A program made the translations under genes and the position numbers. Shown piece by piece: positions 1-6,801 of a stretch of DNA of 13,797 nt. Under the pieces are notes generated by a model, which saw only the letters and a program-made list of their open reading frames with translations, did no database searches and was not told where the DNA came from. Numbering within the stretch: the stretch's first letter is position 1; each line of letters begins with the position of its first letter. Source of the DNA: Clostridia bacterium (GTDB lineage Bacteria > Bacillota > Clostridia > Christensenellales > CAG-314); contig JAFQWS010000065.1 in the NCBI GenBank assembly GCA_017407305.1, forward strand, positions 1-13,797. Reading direction: 5' to 3'.

Positions 1-530
1 ACGTCCACTTGACCGTACAAGTCAAGAGGTGTGCCGTCGTTTGTCAACGTCAACGTTCCCAAAAAATCCTTTTGCAAATGGAAAACTTTTTCTACGTAAT
101 CCACGTTGCGATTCTCAGAACGAACAAGAACGTTGGTTTTTTCCGTCTTTACTACCCAAATTTGATGCCACGAAAATTCAAAAGCGTCCAGTCGGGCAAT
201 TTCGCAAAACAAAAGTGGTTGTTGGCAATTGTTTTGGGCAATTTCAATTTGCTCTTTTACACCCAAATTGACAAGATCGTTGTACTCAGAAAGCAAACTT
301 TCGTCGTTGAAAACGACGTCTGCAACGTACTTGGTGTTCAAAAAGCCGTTGCAATAGGCATTTTCTCCCAACAAATTTTGCACCTTTTGTTTGACGGTTT
401 CTTGATGCAAAACCTCTTTTGCAATCTTGTCACAATCCACCACGACAAACCCTTTGCTCTTTAAATAAGAACAAACGGTGGATTTGCCCGAGGCAATTTT
501 TCCCGTGATTGCAACCACTTTACACTTCAT
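1..530 (-). CDS. coaE: Dephospho-CoA kinase (3' end missing)
   Basis: The protein would phosphorylate the ribose 3'-hydroxyl of dephospho-CoA with ATP, the last step of coenzyme A synthesis, in the cytoplasm. It begins MKCKVVAITGKIASGKSTVC, with a Walker A P-loop (GKIASGKS, residues 10-17) directly after the first beta strand. Later stretches typical of CoaE are VVVDCDKIAKEVL near residue 30 and TNDGTPLDLYGQVD at the visible end, the family's 'N.G....L..QV' region. About 176 codons are visible and the frame is open to the window edge; the family is usually about 200 residues, so only the last turn is missing. The ATG at 530-528 lies inside the last codons of polA (11-base overlap) and is preceded by AGAAGG, so the two genes are probably cotranscribed and translationally coupled. 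I see no internal stop or frameshift. Confidence 0.9.
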   Translation of the reverse strand, partial: MKCKVVAITGKIASGKSTVCSYLKSKGFVVVDCDKIAKEVLHQETVKQKVQNLLGENAYCNGFLNTKYVADVVFNDESLLSEYNDLVNLGVKEQIEIAQNNCQQPLLFCEIARLDAFEFSWHQIWVVKTEKTNVLVRSENRNVDYVEKVFHLQKDFLGTLTLTNDGTPLDLYGQVD

Positions 531-3045
531 ACAACGTTTTTCCTTCTTCCAATTCCACAGACAAAGGGCAGTTCAACAAAACGGCTCTTTCCATTTCCGT
601 TTGCAAAATTTCTTTAACGACGTCCACTTCGTCCAAGAAGCAGTCAATGATGAGTTCGTCGTGAATTTGCAAAACTATTTGACTTTTGAGATTGTGTTGC
701 TTCATCTTTTTGTCCACTTGAAGCATGGCAATCTTCATAATGTCGGCTGCCGAGCCTTGCAAAGGCATATTTTTTGCTGCTCTTTCGCCAAAACCACGCA
801 AGTTGCCATTGGTTGACTTGATTTGAGGTATATATCTTCTTCGGTTGGTCAACGTTTTGACGTAACCATTTTCTTTGGCAAATTCCACAGAAGAATCCAA
901 ATACTTTTTGACCAAGGGGAATTTGTCAAAATAATTGGCAATGTATTGTTTGGCTTCTCTAAATCCCAAATGGGCGTTTTGTGACAAGCCATAGTCGGAA
1001 ATTCCGTAAATAATGCCAAAGTTTACCGATTTTGCCATACGGCGCATATCTTTGTTGACAAGTTGCAAAGGAATACCCATCAATTCGGATGCAACGCGAG
1101 CGTGAATATCTTGTCCCGTTTTGAAAGCGTGAAGCAAATTTTCGTCATTGGAAAAGGCTGCAACAAGTCTTAATTCAATTTGCGAGTAGTCTGCGCCCAC
1201 AAACGTTCCGTTGTTTGACACAAACAATTTGCGAATTTCCTTGCCCAAATCGGTGCGAATTGGAATATTTTGCAAATTGGGGTTTGCCGAGGACAATCGG
1301 CCTGTCGTTGTCAATGATTGATTGTAGGTCGTGTGCACCTTGCCACCTTTGATAAATTGTCGCATTGACTCAACGTAGGTGGAACGCAACTTGGACAAGG
1401 CTCTGTGTTGCATAATTTTATCCACAATGGGGTGGAAACCAATCAACTTTTGCAATTCGTCGCTGTTGGTGGAATAGCCCGTTTTGGTCTTTTTGCCGTG
1501 AGGCAAACCAAGTTTTTCAAACAAAATCGTGCCAAGTTGCTTGGGGGAGGCAAGATTGAATTTTTCCCCTGCAAGAAGGTGTACTTCTTTTTCCAACTGG
1601 CAGAGTTGTTGATAAAACGTGACGGAAAGTTGTTCTAGATAGTCAACGTCCACCAAAACACCTGTCTTTTCCATTTGATACAACAAACTTGACAAGGGCA
1701 ATTCCACGTCCCAATACAAGCTTTCCAACTGCATAACTTTAAGTTGTTGGCAAAAATATTGGCTGACAAACCACAACCCTGTTGCAGGTTGAGGAAAATT
1801 GAAATGGGAAGCCAACTCTTCAAAAGATTTGAAGTTGTCTTGTTGTGTAAGGTATGCCAAAAGACTGACGTCATAGGTTGCGCCGTCAAAGTTTATTTGA
1901 TAGTTGTCCCAAAAATGCTTTTGTGCCTTGCCGTCATACACCACTTTTTTGACGTTGCTTTCCAAAAGAGGTTTGAGCATATCAAATGCGGTTGTTTGAG
2001 TAATTTCGGCAAACATATCGTCGGCAATTTCCACAACGTATTCCGTTTTGTCGTCACAAGCCAAATGAACGTCTTTGTCAACGTAAATTGCCACGGTGGG
2101 GGTGGTTAAAAGCTTTTCAATAAGTTGTTTGTATTGGGCAAGGTTGAGTTTTTCCACCACGACTTGGGGTGGCACAACTTGGCTTTGTTGCACCGACACG
2201 TTGCTGTCCAAACGCGCCAAAATGGACTTAAATCCCAATTCTGCCATGAAACGTTGGGCTTGCTCGTCAAAATCGGGCAAAGTGCAATCTTCCAATGCGC
2301 AATCAACGTCCACGTCCAATCTGATGGTGGCAAGTATTTGAGAAATAAAAGCCATTTCCTTGTCTTTGAGCAATTTCTCTTTTTGAGCACCTTTCAGTTG
2401 CTCAACGTTGTCGTACACTCCTTTTAACGTCTTGAATTGAGCCAAAAGAGCTGTTGCCGTCTTTTCGCCTATTCCCACAACGCCGGGGATATTGTCTGAC
2501 GTGTCGCCACGCAACGCTTTGTAGTCCACAATTTGATCGGCTGTCAAGCCATATAAACTTTCTATGTTGTCGGGGGTTACGCTTTCCACTTCCGTCAAAC
2601 CTTTTTTTGTCAACAAGACGGTAACCTTGTCGTCAACAAGTTGCAACAAGTCTTTGTCGCCTGTGACGACAAAACAAGGTTGGGCAAATTTTTTGGACAA
2701 CGTACCAATGATGTCGTCAGCTTCGATACCGGCTTGTTCCACCACCTTGACGTGCAAACTTTCCAAAAGTTGATGCAAAATGGGCATTTGGCTTGCCAAA
2801 TCATCCGGCATACCCTTGCGATTGGCCTTGTACAAAGAATAGACGTCCTTTCTGAAATTGTGTCCATGCTTGTCAAAAGCCACCACCAACTTGGTTGGGG
2901 TGTAATCTTTGAGTACCTTCAACAAGAGATTGATAAATCCGTAAACAGCATTTACGTTGCGACCTTGGCTGTCGTTGAGTACAGGCAAGGCAAAATATGC
3001 TCTGTTGAGTAGAGAGTTGCCATCAATAAAAACAATTTTTTCCAT
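520..3045 (-). CDS. polA: DNA polymerase I
   Basis: This 841-residue enzyme matches the normal length of PolA. It fills gaps and removes RNA primers during lagging-strand synthesis and excision repair. The 5'-nuclease domain (about 1-280) carries AFDKHGHNFR, GIEADD (107-112), VTGDKDLL (127-134) and GDTSDNIPGVVGIGEKTA (180-197). The central 3'-5' exonuclease-like domain (about 300-420) lacks the acidic pair: the strand that should read DxE reads AIYVDKDV, and the second metal-site segment has KAQKHF. Proofreading is therefore probably lost, as in many Gram-positive PolA proteins. The polymerase domain has TGRLSS (581-586), motif A DYSQIELR (619-626), motif B RRMAKSVNFGIIYG (668-681, Phe at the O-helix position) and motif C QIHDE (793-797). 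The ATG at 3045 has no Shine-Dalgarno; the -10 box sits 6 bases upstream, suggesting a leaderless message. coaE overlaps its 3' end. Confidence 0.97.
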   Translation of the reverse strand: MEKIVFIDGNSLLNRAYFALPVLNDSQGRNVNAVYGFINLLLKVLKDYTPTKLVVAFDKHGHNFRKDVYSLYKANRKGMPDDLASQMPILHQLLESLHVKVVEQAGIEADDIIGTLSKKFAQPCFVVTGDKDLLQLVDDKVTVLLTKKGLTEVESVTPDNIESLYGLTADQIVDYKALRGDTSDNIPGVVGIGEKTATALLAQFKTLKGVYDNVEQLKGAQKEKLLKDKEMAFISQILATIRLDVDVDCALEDCTLPDFDEQAQRFMAELGFKSILARLDSNVSVQQSQVVPPQVVVEKLNLAQYKQLIEKLLTTPTVAIYVDKDVHLACDDKTEYVVEIADDMFAEITQTTAFDMLKPLLESNVKKVVYDGKAQKHFWDNYQINFDGATYDVSLLAYLTQQDNFKSFEELASHFNFPQPATGLWFVSQYFCQQLKVMQLESLYWDVELPLSSLLYQMEKTGVLVDVDYLEQLSVTFYQQLCQLEKEVHLLAGEKFNLASPKQLGTILFEKLGLPHGKKTKTGYSTNSDELQKLIGFHPIVDKIMQHRALSKLRSTYVESMRQFIKGGKVHTTYNQSLTTTGRLSSANPNLQNIPIRTDLGKEIRKLFVSNNGTFVGADYSQIELRLVAAFSNDENLLHAFKTGQDIHARVASELMGIPLQLVNKDMRRMAKSVNFGIIYGISDYGLSQNAHLGFREAKQYIANYFDKFPLVKKYLDSSVEFAKENGYVKTLTNRRRYIPQIKSTNGNLRGFGERAAKNMPLQGSAADIMKIAMLQVDKKMKQHNLKSQIVLQIHDELIIDCFLDEVDVVKEILQTEMERAVLLNCPLSVELEEGKTLYEV

Positions 3046-3080
3046 AAAGATATTTTACACTATTTCCACATTTTTTACAA
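3046..3080 (-). promoter_or_regulatory. polA promoter, apparently leaderless
   Basis: On the minus strand, TTGTAA (3080-3075), a 17-base spacer and TAAAAT (3057-3052) lead to an expected start of transcription at or next to the A of the polA ATG (3045). No ribosome-binding site fits between the box and the ATG. The -35 hexamer uses the same six bases as the -35 proposed for the divergent HD gene. Confidence 0.6.
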
Positions 3081-3111
3081 GAGAAATTGCAAATTGCATA
3101 CAATACAAGTA
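3075..3111 (+). promoter_or_regulatory. Promoter of the HD-domain gene, apparently leaderless
   Basis: TTACAA (3075-3080), or TTTACA one base earlier, lies 18-19 bases before TACAAT (3099-3104). The ATG at 3112 follows 7 bases after the -10 box and has no Shine-Dalgarno. The spacer is slightly long, so this call is weaker than the polA and dinB promoters. Confidence 0.45.
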
Positions 3112-3792
3112 ATGACACTTTTACTTAAACAACTGAAACTTGACAAAGAAATTGAAACTTTGTTGCAAATGAGCGAACAACAACTGGAAGCAATGGGCTA
3201 CACAGAACACGGAAACCGTCACAGAATTGTGGTGGCAAGACGGACTGCGCAAATTTTGCGTGGTTGGAAGGTTGAGCAAAAGGACGTTGAATTGGGCAAA
3301 ATTTCTGCCCATCTTCACGACATAGGTTGTGCCATTTCCCGACATAATCACGCGCAAAACGGTGCTTTGATTGTGTACGACCTTTTGACAAAACGTGGCA
3401 TGGACTTTGTTGATGCAACACGAGTGGCAAACGCGGTGGGCAATCACGACGAACAGGTGGGGTTTGCTTGTACACCTCTTTCGGCTGCGCTTATCGTTGC
3501 CGACAAATCGGACGTTCACTTCAAACGAGTAAGAAAAAATAAATTGACACCAAAAGGACTGGTGGATTTCAGCGATATTCACGATCGAGTAAATTTTGCC
3601 GTCGTGGACAACACTTTGTATATGGACCACCAAGAAAAAACCATTGTGCTAAACTTCAACCTCAATCAACAGGTTTCAACGCCAATGGAATACTTTGAAA
3701 TTTTCCTCAATCGCATGAAAATGTGCAAAAATGCCACCAAAAGTGTGGGGTGGAAGTTCAAATTGGTAATCAACAAACAAATTTTGGGATAA
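3112..3792 (+). CDS. HD-domain metal-dependent phosphohydrolase
   Basis: The 226-residue protein has the HD-superfamily metal-site pattern: H37 in an EHGNRHR segment, the HD doublet H69-D70 in SAHLHDIG, NHDEQ at 111-115, and the late aspartate D131 in IVADKSD. Members hydrolyse phosphate esters of nucleotides or related molecules in the cytoplasm; the substrate cannot be read from sequence. The C-terminal 90 residues (from about 140) look like a small beta-rich extension and contain no motif I recognise. I start it at ATG 3112, because an in-frame TTG at 3094 would lie upstream of the likely transcription start and has no ribosome site. It is transcribed divergently from polA and sits 49 bases before dinB, which has its own promoter, so a nucleotide-pool role is possible but only a guess. 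Confidence 0.85.
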   Translation: MTLLLKQLKLDKEIETLLQMSEQQLEAMGYTEHGNRHRIVVARRTAQILRGWKVEQKDVELGKISAHLHDIGCAISRHNHAQNGALIVYDLLTKRGMDFVDATRVANAVGNHDEQVGFACTPLSAALIVADKSDVHFKRVRKNKLTPKGLVDFSDIHDRVNFAVVDNTLYMDHQEKTIVLNFNLNQQVSTPMEYFEIFLNRMKMCKNATKSVGWKFKLVINKQILG

Positions 3793-3805
3793 TTTAATAA
3801 AACTA

Positions 3806-3841
3806 TTGACAAAATAGAACGTTTGTTCCATAATCAATATT
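3806..3841 (+). promoter_or_regulatory. dinB promoter with LexA/SOS operator, leaderless
   Basis: A consensus -35 TTGACA (3806-3811), exactly 17 bases of spacer and CATAAT (3829-3834) form a strong promoter. The spacer holds GAACGTTTGTTC (3817-3828), which fits the Gram-positive LexA box core GAAC-N4-GTTC, so bound LexA would block RNA polymerase. The ATG follows 7 bases after the -10 box with no Shine-Dalgarno, implying a leaderless message. Confidence 0.85.
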
Positions 3842-5074
3842 ATGAAAGAAAGAGTGATTTTGCATTGTGATTTGAACAACTTTTACGCATCGGTAGAGCA
3901 GGTGGAAAACCCCAACCTAAATGCAAAATATTTGGCTGTGGCGGGAAATACCGACCAACGCCATGGCATCATTTTGGCAAAAAATACCCTTGCCAAAATG
4001 ATGGGGGTGAAAACAGGCGAGCCCATTTGGCAAGCAAAACAAAAATGCCCCGAATTGGTGTGCGTTTTGCCCCACTATGAACTTTACGTTCAATATTCCA
4101 ATGCAGTAAAGGACATTTACAAACAATACACCGACAAAATTGAAAGTTTTGGTATGGACGAGTGTTGGTTGGACGTGACCGATTGTCAAATTTTTGGCAA
4201 TGGCGAACAAATTGCCAACAAGTTGCGAAAGGAAGTTTTTGATAAGTTGGGTTTGACAATTTCCGTAGGTGTTTCCTTTTGCAAAGTCTTTGCAAAACTG
4301 GGCAGTGATATGAAAAAGCCCGATGCCACCACTGTTATCTCAAAAGAAAATTTCAAACGCAAAGTGTGGCCTTTGCCCATCGAAGAAATGTTGTACGTGG
4401 GCAAACAAACAAAAACAAAGTTGAATAAATTGGGTATTTTTACCTTGCAACAACTAGCCCTTGCCGATTGTCAACTTCTCCAAAGACAACTGGGCGTAAA
4501 CGGAAAAAAATTGTGGCAATGCGCCAACGGTCTGGACGACACGCCTGTTTCCGACGTGAACGACGCAGGAGAAATAAAAAGCGTAAGCCACGGCACAACC
4601 ACTGTGAAAGATATGACAAGTTATGCCGAAGCGGACAGAACCATCGAATACCTTTCGGAATTGGTGGCAACTCGCCTTAGACGATACGGCATGGAAGGAA
4701 GCGTTGTGCATCTTACCATAAGACGAAACGACCTTTCCCACCAAAGTCATCAACAGGTTGTCCCAAGAACCTTTGTTGCCAACGAAATTTTGAAATGTGC
4801 AAAAAAATTGTTGCGTCAAATTTGGAATCCGTGCACACAACTGCCCTTGCGCAGTTTGACGGTTGCAGTTGCTCAGTTGGAAAAGGTGAGTGATGCCGTT
4901 CAATGTTCCATTTTTGACCAAGACCACGAAAAAAAACAACGTTTGGAATTTGCCATTGACCAAATCAGAAAAAGATACGGCTTTGAATCCATTTTGCTTG
5001 CCGACTGCGTTGACCAAGATTTATTGATAAAATCCACAGCAGAAGAAGATATGCTTCCTTTCAAAAGAAAATAA
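3842..5074 (+). CDS. dinB: Y-family DNA polymerase IV (translesion)
   Basis: This 410-residue polymerase would bypass damaged template bases. Catalytic motif I is HCDLNNFYASVEQ (8-20), with metal ligand D10 and Tyr15 at the steric-gate position. Motif III is SFGMDECWLDV (102-112), with catalytic D106-E107. The GMDECWLD wording, rather than SIDEAYLD, is common in Clostridia-type DinB. The palm segment SVGVSFCKVFAKLGSDMKKP (141-160) follows, then the thumb and little-finger regions. Near the C terminus, QCSIFD (354-359) resembles the beta-clamp-binding pentapeptide QLxLF. About 50 residues follow it. The start is ATG 3842, set by the promoter 7 bases upstream. The LexA box in the promoter indicates SOS induction. 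No intrinsic terminator is obvious after the stop, and the promoter of the next gene begins 4 bases beyond it. Confidence 0.95.
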   Translation: MKERVILHCDLNNFYASVEQVENPNLNAKYLAVAGNTDQRHGIILAKNTLAKMMGVKTGEPIWQAKQKCPELVCVLPHYELYVQYSNAVKDIYKQYTDKIESFGMDECWLDVTDCQIFGNGEQIANKLRKEVFDKLGLTISVGVSFCKVFAKLGSDMKKPDATTVISKENFKRKVWPLPIEEMLYVGKQTKTKLNKLGIFTLQQLALADCQLLQRQLGVNGKKLWQCANGLDDTPVSDVNDAGEIKSVSHGTTTVKDMTSYAEADRTIEYLSELVATRLRRYGMEGSVVHLTIRRNDLSHQSHQQVVPRTFVANEILKCAKKLLRQIWNPCTQLPLRSLTVAVAQLEKVSDAVQCSIFDQDHEKKQRLEFAIDQIRKRYGFESILLADCVDQDLLIKSTAEEDMLPFKRK

Positions 5075-5078
5075 GCCA

Positions 5079-5130
5079 TTGACTTGTACATAATTTTGTG
5101 TTAAAATGCACAACACAAAATTTAAGGAGG
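5079..5130 (+). promoter_or_regulatory. Promoter and strong ribosome site of the 5137 gene
   Basis: TTGACT (5079-5084), 17 bases, then TAAAAT (5102-5107) form a near-consensus promoter starting just after the dinB stop. A perfect AAGGAGG (5124-5130) lies 6 bases before ATG 5137. Unlike dinB and polA upstream, this gene has an ordinary leader of about 23 bases. Confidence 0.75.
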
Positions 5131-5136
5131 AATACA

Positions 5137-5775
5137 ATGAAAAAACATTTGATGATTGCCGTTTTCGTATGCGTGGCAATTTTTGTAATTTTGGGCAGTT
5201 TGTCTTTGTTTGAAATCGTTCCCATTTTTTCCGACTCTACACCAATTTTTGGACAATTGTTTTTCACTTCGTTGATTGGCGCAATTGTTGGCTCAATGAT
5301 GTTTTTGCCTCTTGACACAATAAAGTCACACAAAATAGTTTCCATTGTGGATATTGTGCTTCTTGCAACGACAACAATCGTTTACTTGGTGTTGGTTTGG
5401 TTCCCCCAAGTTGCCGAGGCTGACGGATTTTTCCGTTTGCTTTCCTTGGTTTCCACCATAAACCTTTCGGCTTTTGCCGTGTTGTCCTATTGGGTAAGAT
5501 TGAAAAACAAACACGTCTTTTGGCAAATTGCAACCTACGTTTGCTTTTTTGCCCTTGCAATAATCATCAACCTTCTTGTCTTTGGCGTTGACGGAGATTC
5601 GTTGGTAACCTTTTTGGCTTTGTTTGCATTGCTTTCCACTGCCGGCTTTGTAGTTTTGGGTGTGTTGGCAAACAAAAAAGCAAAGTCCACCACCTTGGAC
5701 ACGGTAACCATTTCCAAACAAGAATATGACGGTTTGATTGCACGCATTAAAGAATTGGAAGAAAAATTAAAATAA
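5137..5775 (+). CDS. Multi-pass membrane protein with C-terminal coiled coil
   Basis: I do not recognise this 212-residue protein by family. It starts MKKHLMIAVFVCVAIFVILG and shows about six hydrophobic segments: near residues 5-22, 38-57, 68-90, 100-118, 126-146 and 151-172. After an NKKAKS junction, the last 35 residues are a soluble tail ending ISKQEYDGLIARIKELEEKL, with the heptad pattern of a short coiled coil. Basic residues flank the first helix. A tail of this wording recurs on otherwise unrelated small membrane proteins of Firmicutes, probably as an oligomerisation element; that is recollection, not a search result. ATG 5137 is chosen over an in-frame GTG at 5098 because the latter overlaps the promoter, while ATG 5137 has a perfect Shine-Dalgarno. 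It is a single-gene unit closed by the terminator at 5784. Confidence 0.8.
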   Translation: MKKHLMIAVFVCVAIFVILGSLSLFEIVPIFSDSTPIFGQLFFTSLIGAIVGSMMFLPLDTIKSHKIVSIVDIVLLATTTIVYLVLVWFPQVAEADGFFRLLSLVSTINLSAFAVLSYWVRLKNKHVFWQIATYVCFFALAIIINLLVFGVDGDSLVTFLALFALLSTAGFVVLGVLANKKAKSTTLDTVTISKQEYDGLIARIKELEEKLK

Positions 5776-5783
5776 TAACAACT

Positions 5784-5819
5784 AAAAAAAAAGTCCGTAG
5801 CGTCTGCTACGGACTTTTT
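5784..5819. terminator. Bidirectional intrinsic terminator
   Basis: AAGTCCGTAGC (5791-5801), a GTCT loop, and GCTACGGACTT (5806-5816) form an 11-bp perfect stem, with an A-run before and a T-run after it. It works on either strand and serves the convergent pair: the membrane protein on the plus strand and yhhQ on the minus strand. Confidence 0.93.
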
Positions 5820-5843
5820 GTTTTTTTAGTTGTTTTTGTGCAA

Positions 5844-6563
5844 TCAGTTTTGAAATTGTTCCTCTTGGGGAATTTTGTTGTGTTCTTTCATCTTGCGCGC
5901 CAAGTACACAAAAGGCGTATCAAGTAAACTTGTCGCAACGTAAATGAGATAACTGGACAGCATCACCGAGAAAAAAGTACCCCACGAATACCACCCTGCA
6001 AAGGCAATGGTCGTGAAAATAACCGTGTTGACAATTTGCGAAACGAGAGTTGAACCATTGTTGCGCAACCACAAAAATCTTTTGCTGTCGCCAAACTTTT
6101 TGGTGAAATCCCACCACTTGTGATACAACCAAACGTCAAAACGTTGAGAAACGACGTAACCAAGAAAACTTGCCAACAAAAGTCGAGGCGTTGTGGAAAA
6201 AAGTTGTTCAACGTGAGGGCCTGCCCAATCGTTGGGCGATCTATTGTAAAGCAACCAATATTGTGTAAAGACCAACATAACGACAGAGGTAAAAACTCCC
6301 AACCAAACTGCATTGGTGGCTGACTTTTTGCCCTCGTTTTCGCTCAAAATGTCTGTGATGAGATAGGTTGATGCAAAAGTGACGTTGCCCAACGTTTGTT
6401 CCATACCAAAAGCATCCACCAATATCAACACTTCTACGTTTGCCAAAATGGTGGCAACAACCGTCATTAGGTACAAGCCACTTTTGCCAAACAATCGGTA
6501 GGCGCCCAACACGGCACCAAAAATGATGACCACGGAGCCAACAAGTAAAAGTTCGTTTAACAT
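5844..6563 (-). CDS. yhhQ: Queuosine precursor transporter (YhhQ/COG1738 family)
   Basis: This 239-residue integral membrane protein has six or so hydrophobic segments and the family signatures: GNVTFASTYLITDILSE (59-75), QRFDVWLYHKW (140-150) and RNNGSTLVSQIVNTVIF (167-183). Characterised members import 7-deazaguanine precursors (preQ0 or preQ1) that feed queuosine modification of tRNA anticodons. The first helix (1-22) may be a membrane anchor rather than a cleaved signal. The ATG at 6563-6561 follows TTAAGGAGG at a 4-base spacing. The gene is monocistronic, ending at the shared terminator at 5784-5819. Its leader carries a pseudoknot-capable hairpin and an attenuator-type terminator, which fits feedback control by the imported precursor. 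No queuosine biosynthesis gene lies nearby, so the organism may depend on salvage; the window is too short to say. Confidence 0.92.
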   Translation of the reverse strand: MLNELLLVGSVVIIFGAVLGAYRLFGKSGLYLMTVVATILANVEVLILVDAFGMEQTLGNVTFASTYLITDILSENEGKKSATNAVWLGVFTSVVMLVFTQYWLLYNRSPNDWAGPHVEQLFSTTPRLLLASFLGYVVSQRFDVWLYHKWWDFTKKFGDSKRFLWLRNNGSTLVSQIVNTVIFTTIAFAGWYSWGTFFSVMLSSYLIYVATSLLDTPFVYLARKMKEHNKIPQEEQFQN

Positions 6564-6619
6564 ATTGCCTCCTTAACCTTTTTAATAATTTGTACCATTT
6601 GGTACCCCCTTTTAAGGGC

Positions 6620-6708
6620 AAAAAAAATGCGCCACATGGGCGCAAAAATACAATTGATTGAATTTGCCCATAGTTTTGTTTAATGACAGGATGGTTTCGA
6701 ACTGTCAT
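6620..6708 (-). promoter_or_regulatory. Probable preQ1-type riboswitch with terminator/antiterminator
   Basis: Reading the minus strand from the expected transcript start: hairpin P1 is AUGACAG (6708-6702) with CUGUCAU (6689-6683) and a 12-base loop. An A-rich linker (UUAAACAAAAC) is followed by AUGG (6671-6668), which can pair with CCAU in the loop (6694-6691) to make an H-type pseudoknot. A terminator follows: UGCGCC (6644-6639), loop CAUGU, GGCGCA (6633-6628), then eight U (6627-6620). AUGGGC (6671-6666) can instead pair with GCCCAU (6641-6636) and break the terminator stem. Folding the pseudoknot would free the terminator, giving ligand-dependent shut-off. Size, A-rich tail and the downstream transporter match preQ1 class I. 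However, the known class pairs the first half of the loop with the tail, so this is either divergent or a different aptamer. Confidence 0.72.
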
Positions 6709-6714
6709 ACACAC

Positions 6715-6743
6715 ATTTAACCACAAAGACGCATTTCTGTCAA
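6715..6743 (-). promoter_or_regulatory. yhhQ promoter
   Basis: TTGACA (6743-6738), a 17-base spacer and TTAAAT (6720-6715) predict transcription starting near 6708. That is exactly at the first base of the leader hairpin, leaving a leader of about 145 bases before the yhhQ ATG. Confidence 0.75.
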
Positions 6744-6758
6744 CAATTGCCCAGCAAC

Positions 6759-6794
6759 AAAAAAAGGACAAACCCATTTTCGTTTGTCCTTTTT
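6759..6794 (-). terminator. Terminator of the TIR-NTPase gene
   Basis: Just past the stop at 6802, the minus strand reads GGACAAAC, an 8-base loop and GTTTGTCC, extended by A/T pairs and followed by a seven-base T-run (6765-6759). It separates the large gene from the yhhQ promoter. Confidence 0.9.
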
Positions 6795-6801
6795 GCAATA
6801 A

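Noticed and set aside
4454..5017. Minus-strand frame of 187 codons opposite dinB
   Set aside because: It overlaps a Y-family polymerase with all its motifs, and the translation has no recognisable domain or start signal.
6592..6605. GTACC-ATTT-GGTAC palindrome in the yhhQ leader as an operator or second switch
   Set aside because: It is only 5 bp, does not cover the Shine-Dalgarno, and has no mutually exclusive pairing that I can see; noted as a minor hairpin.
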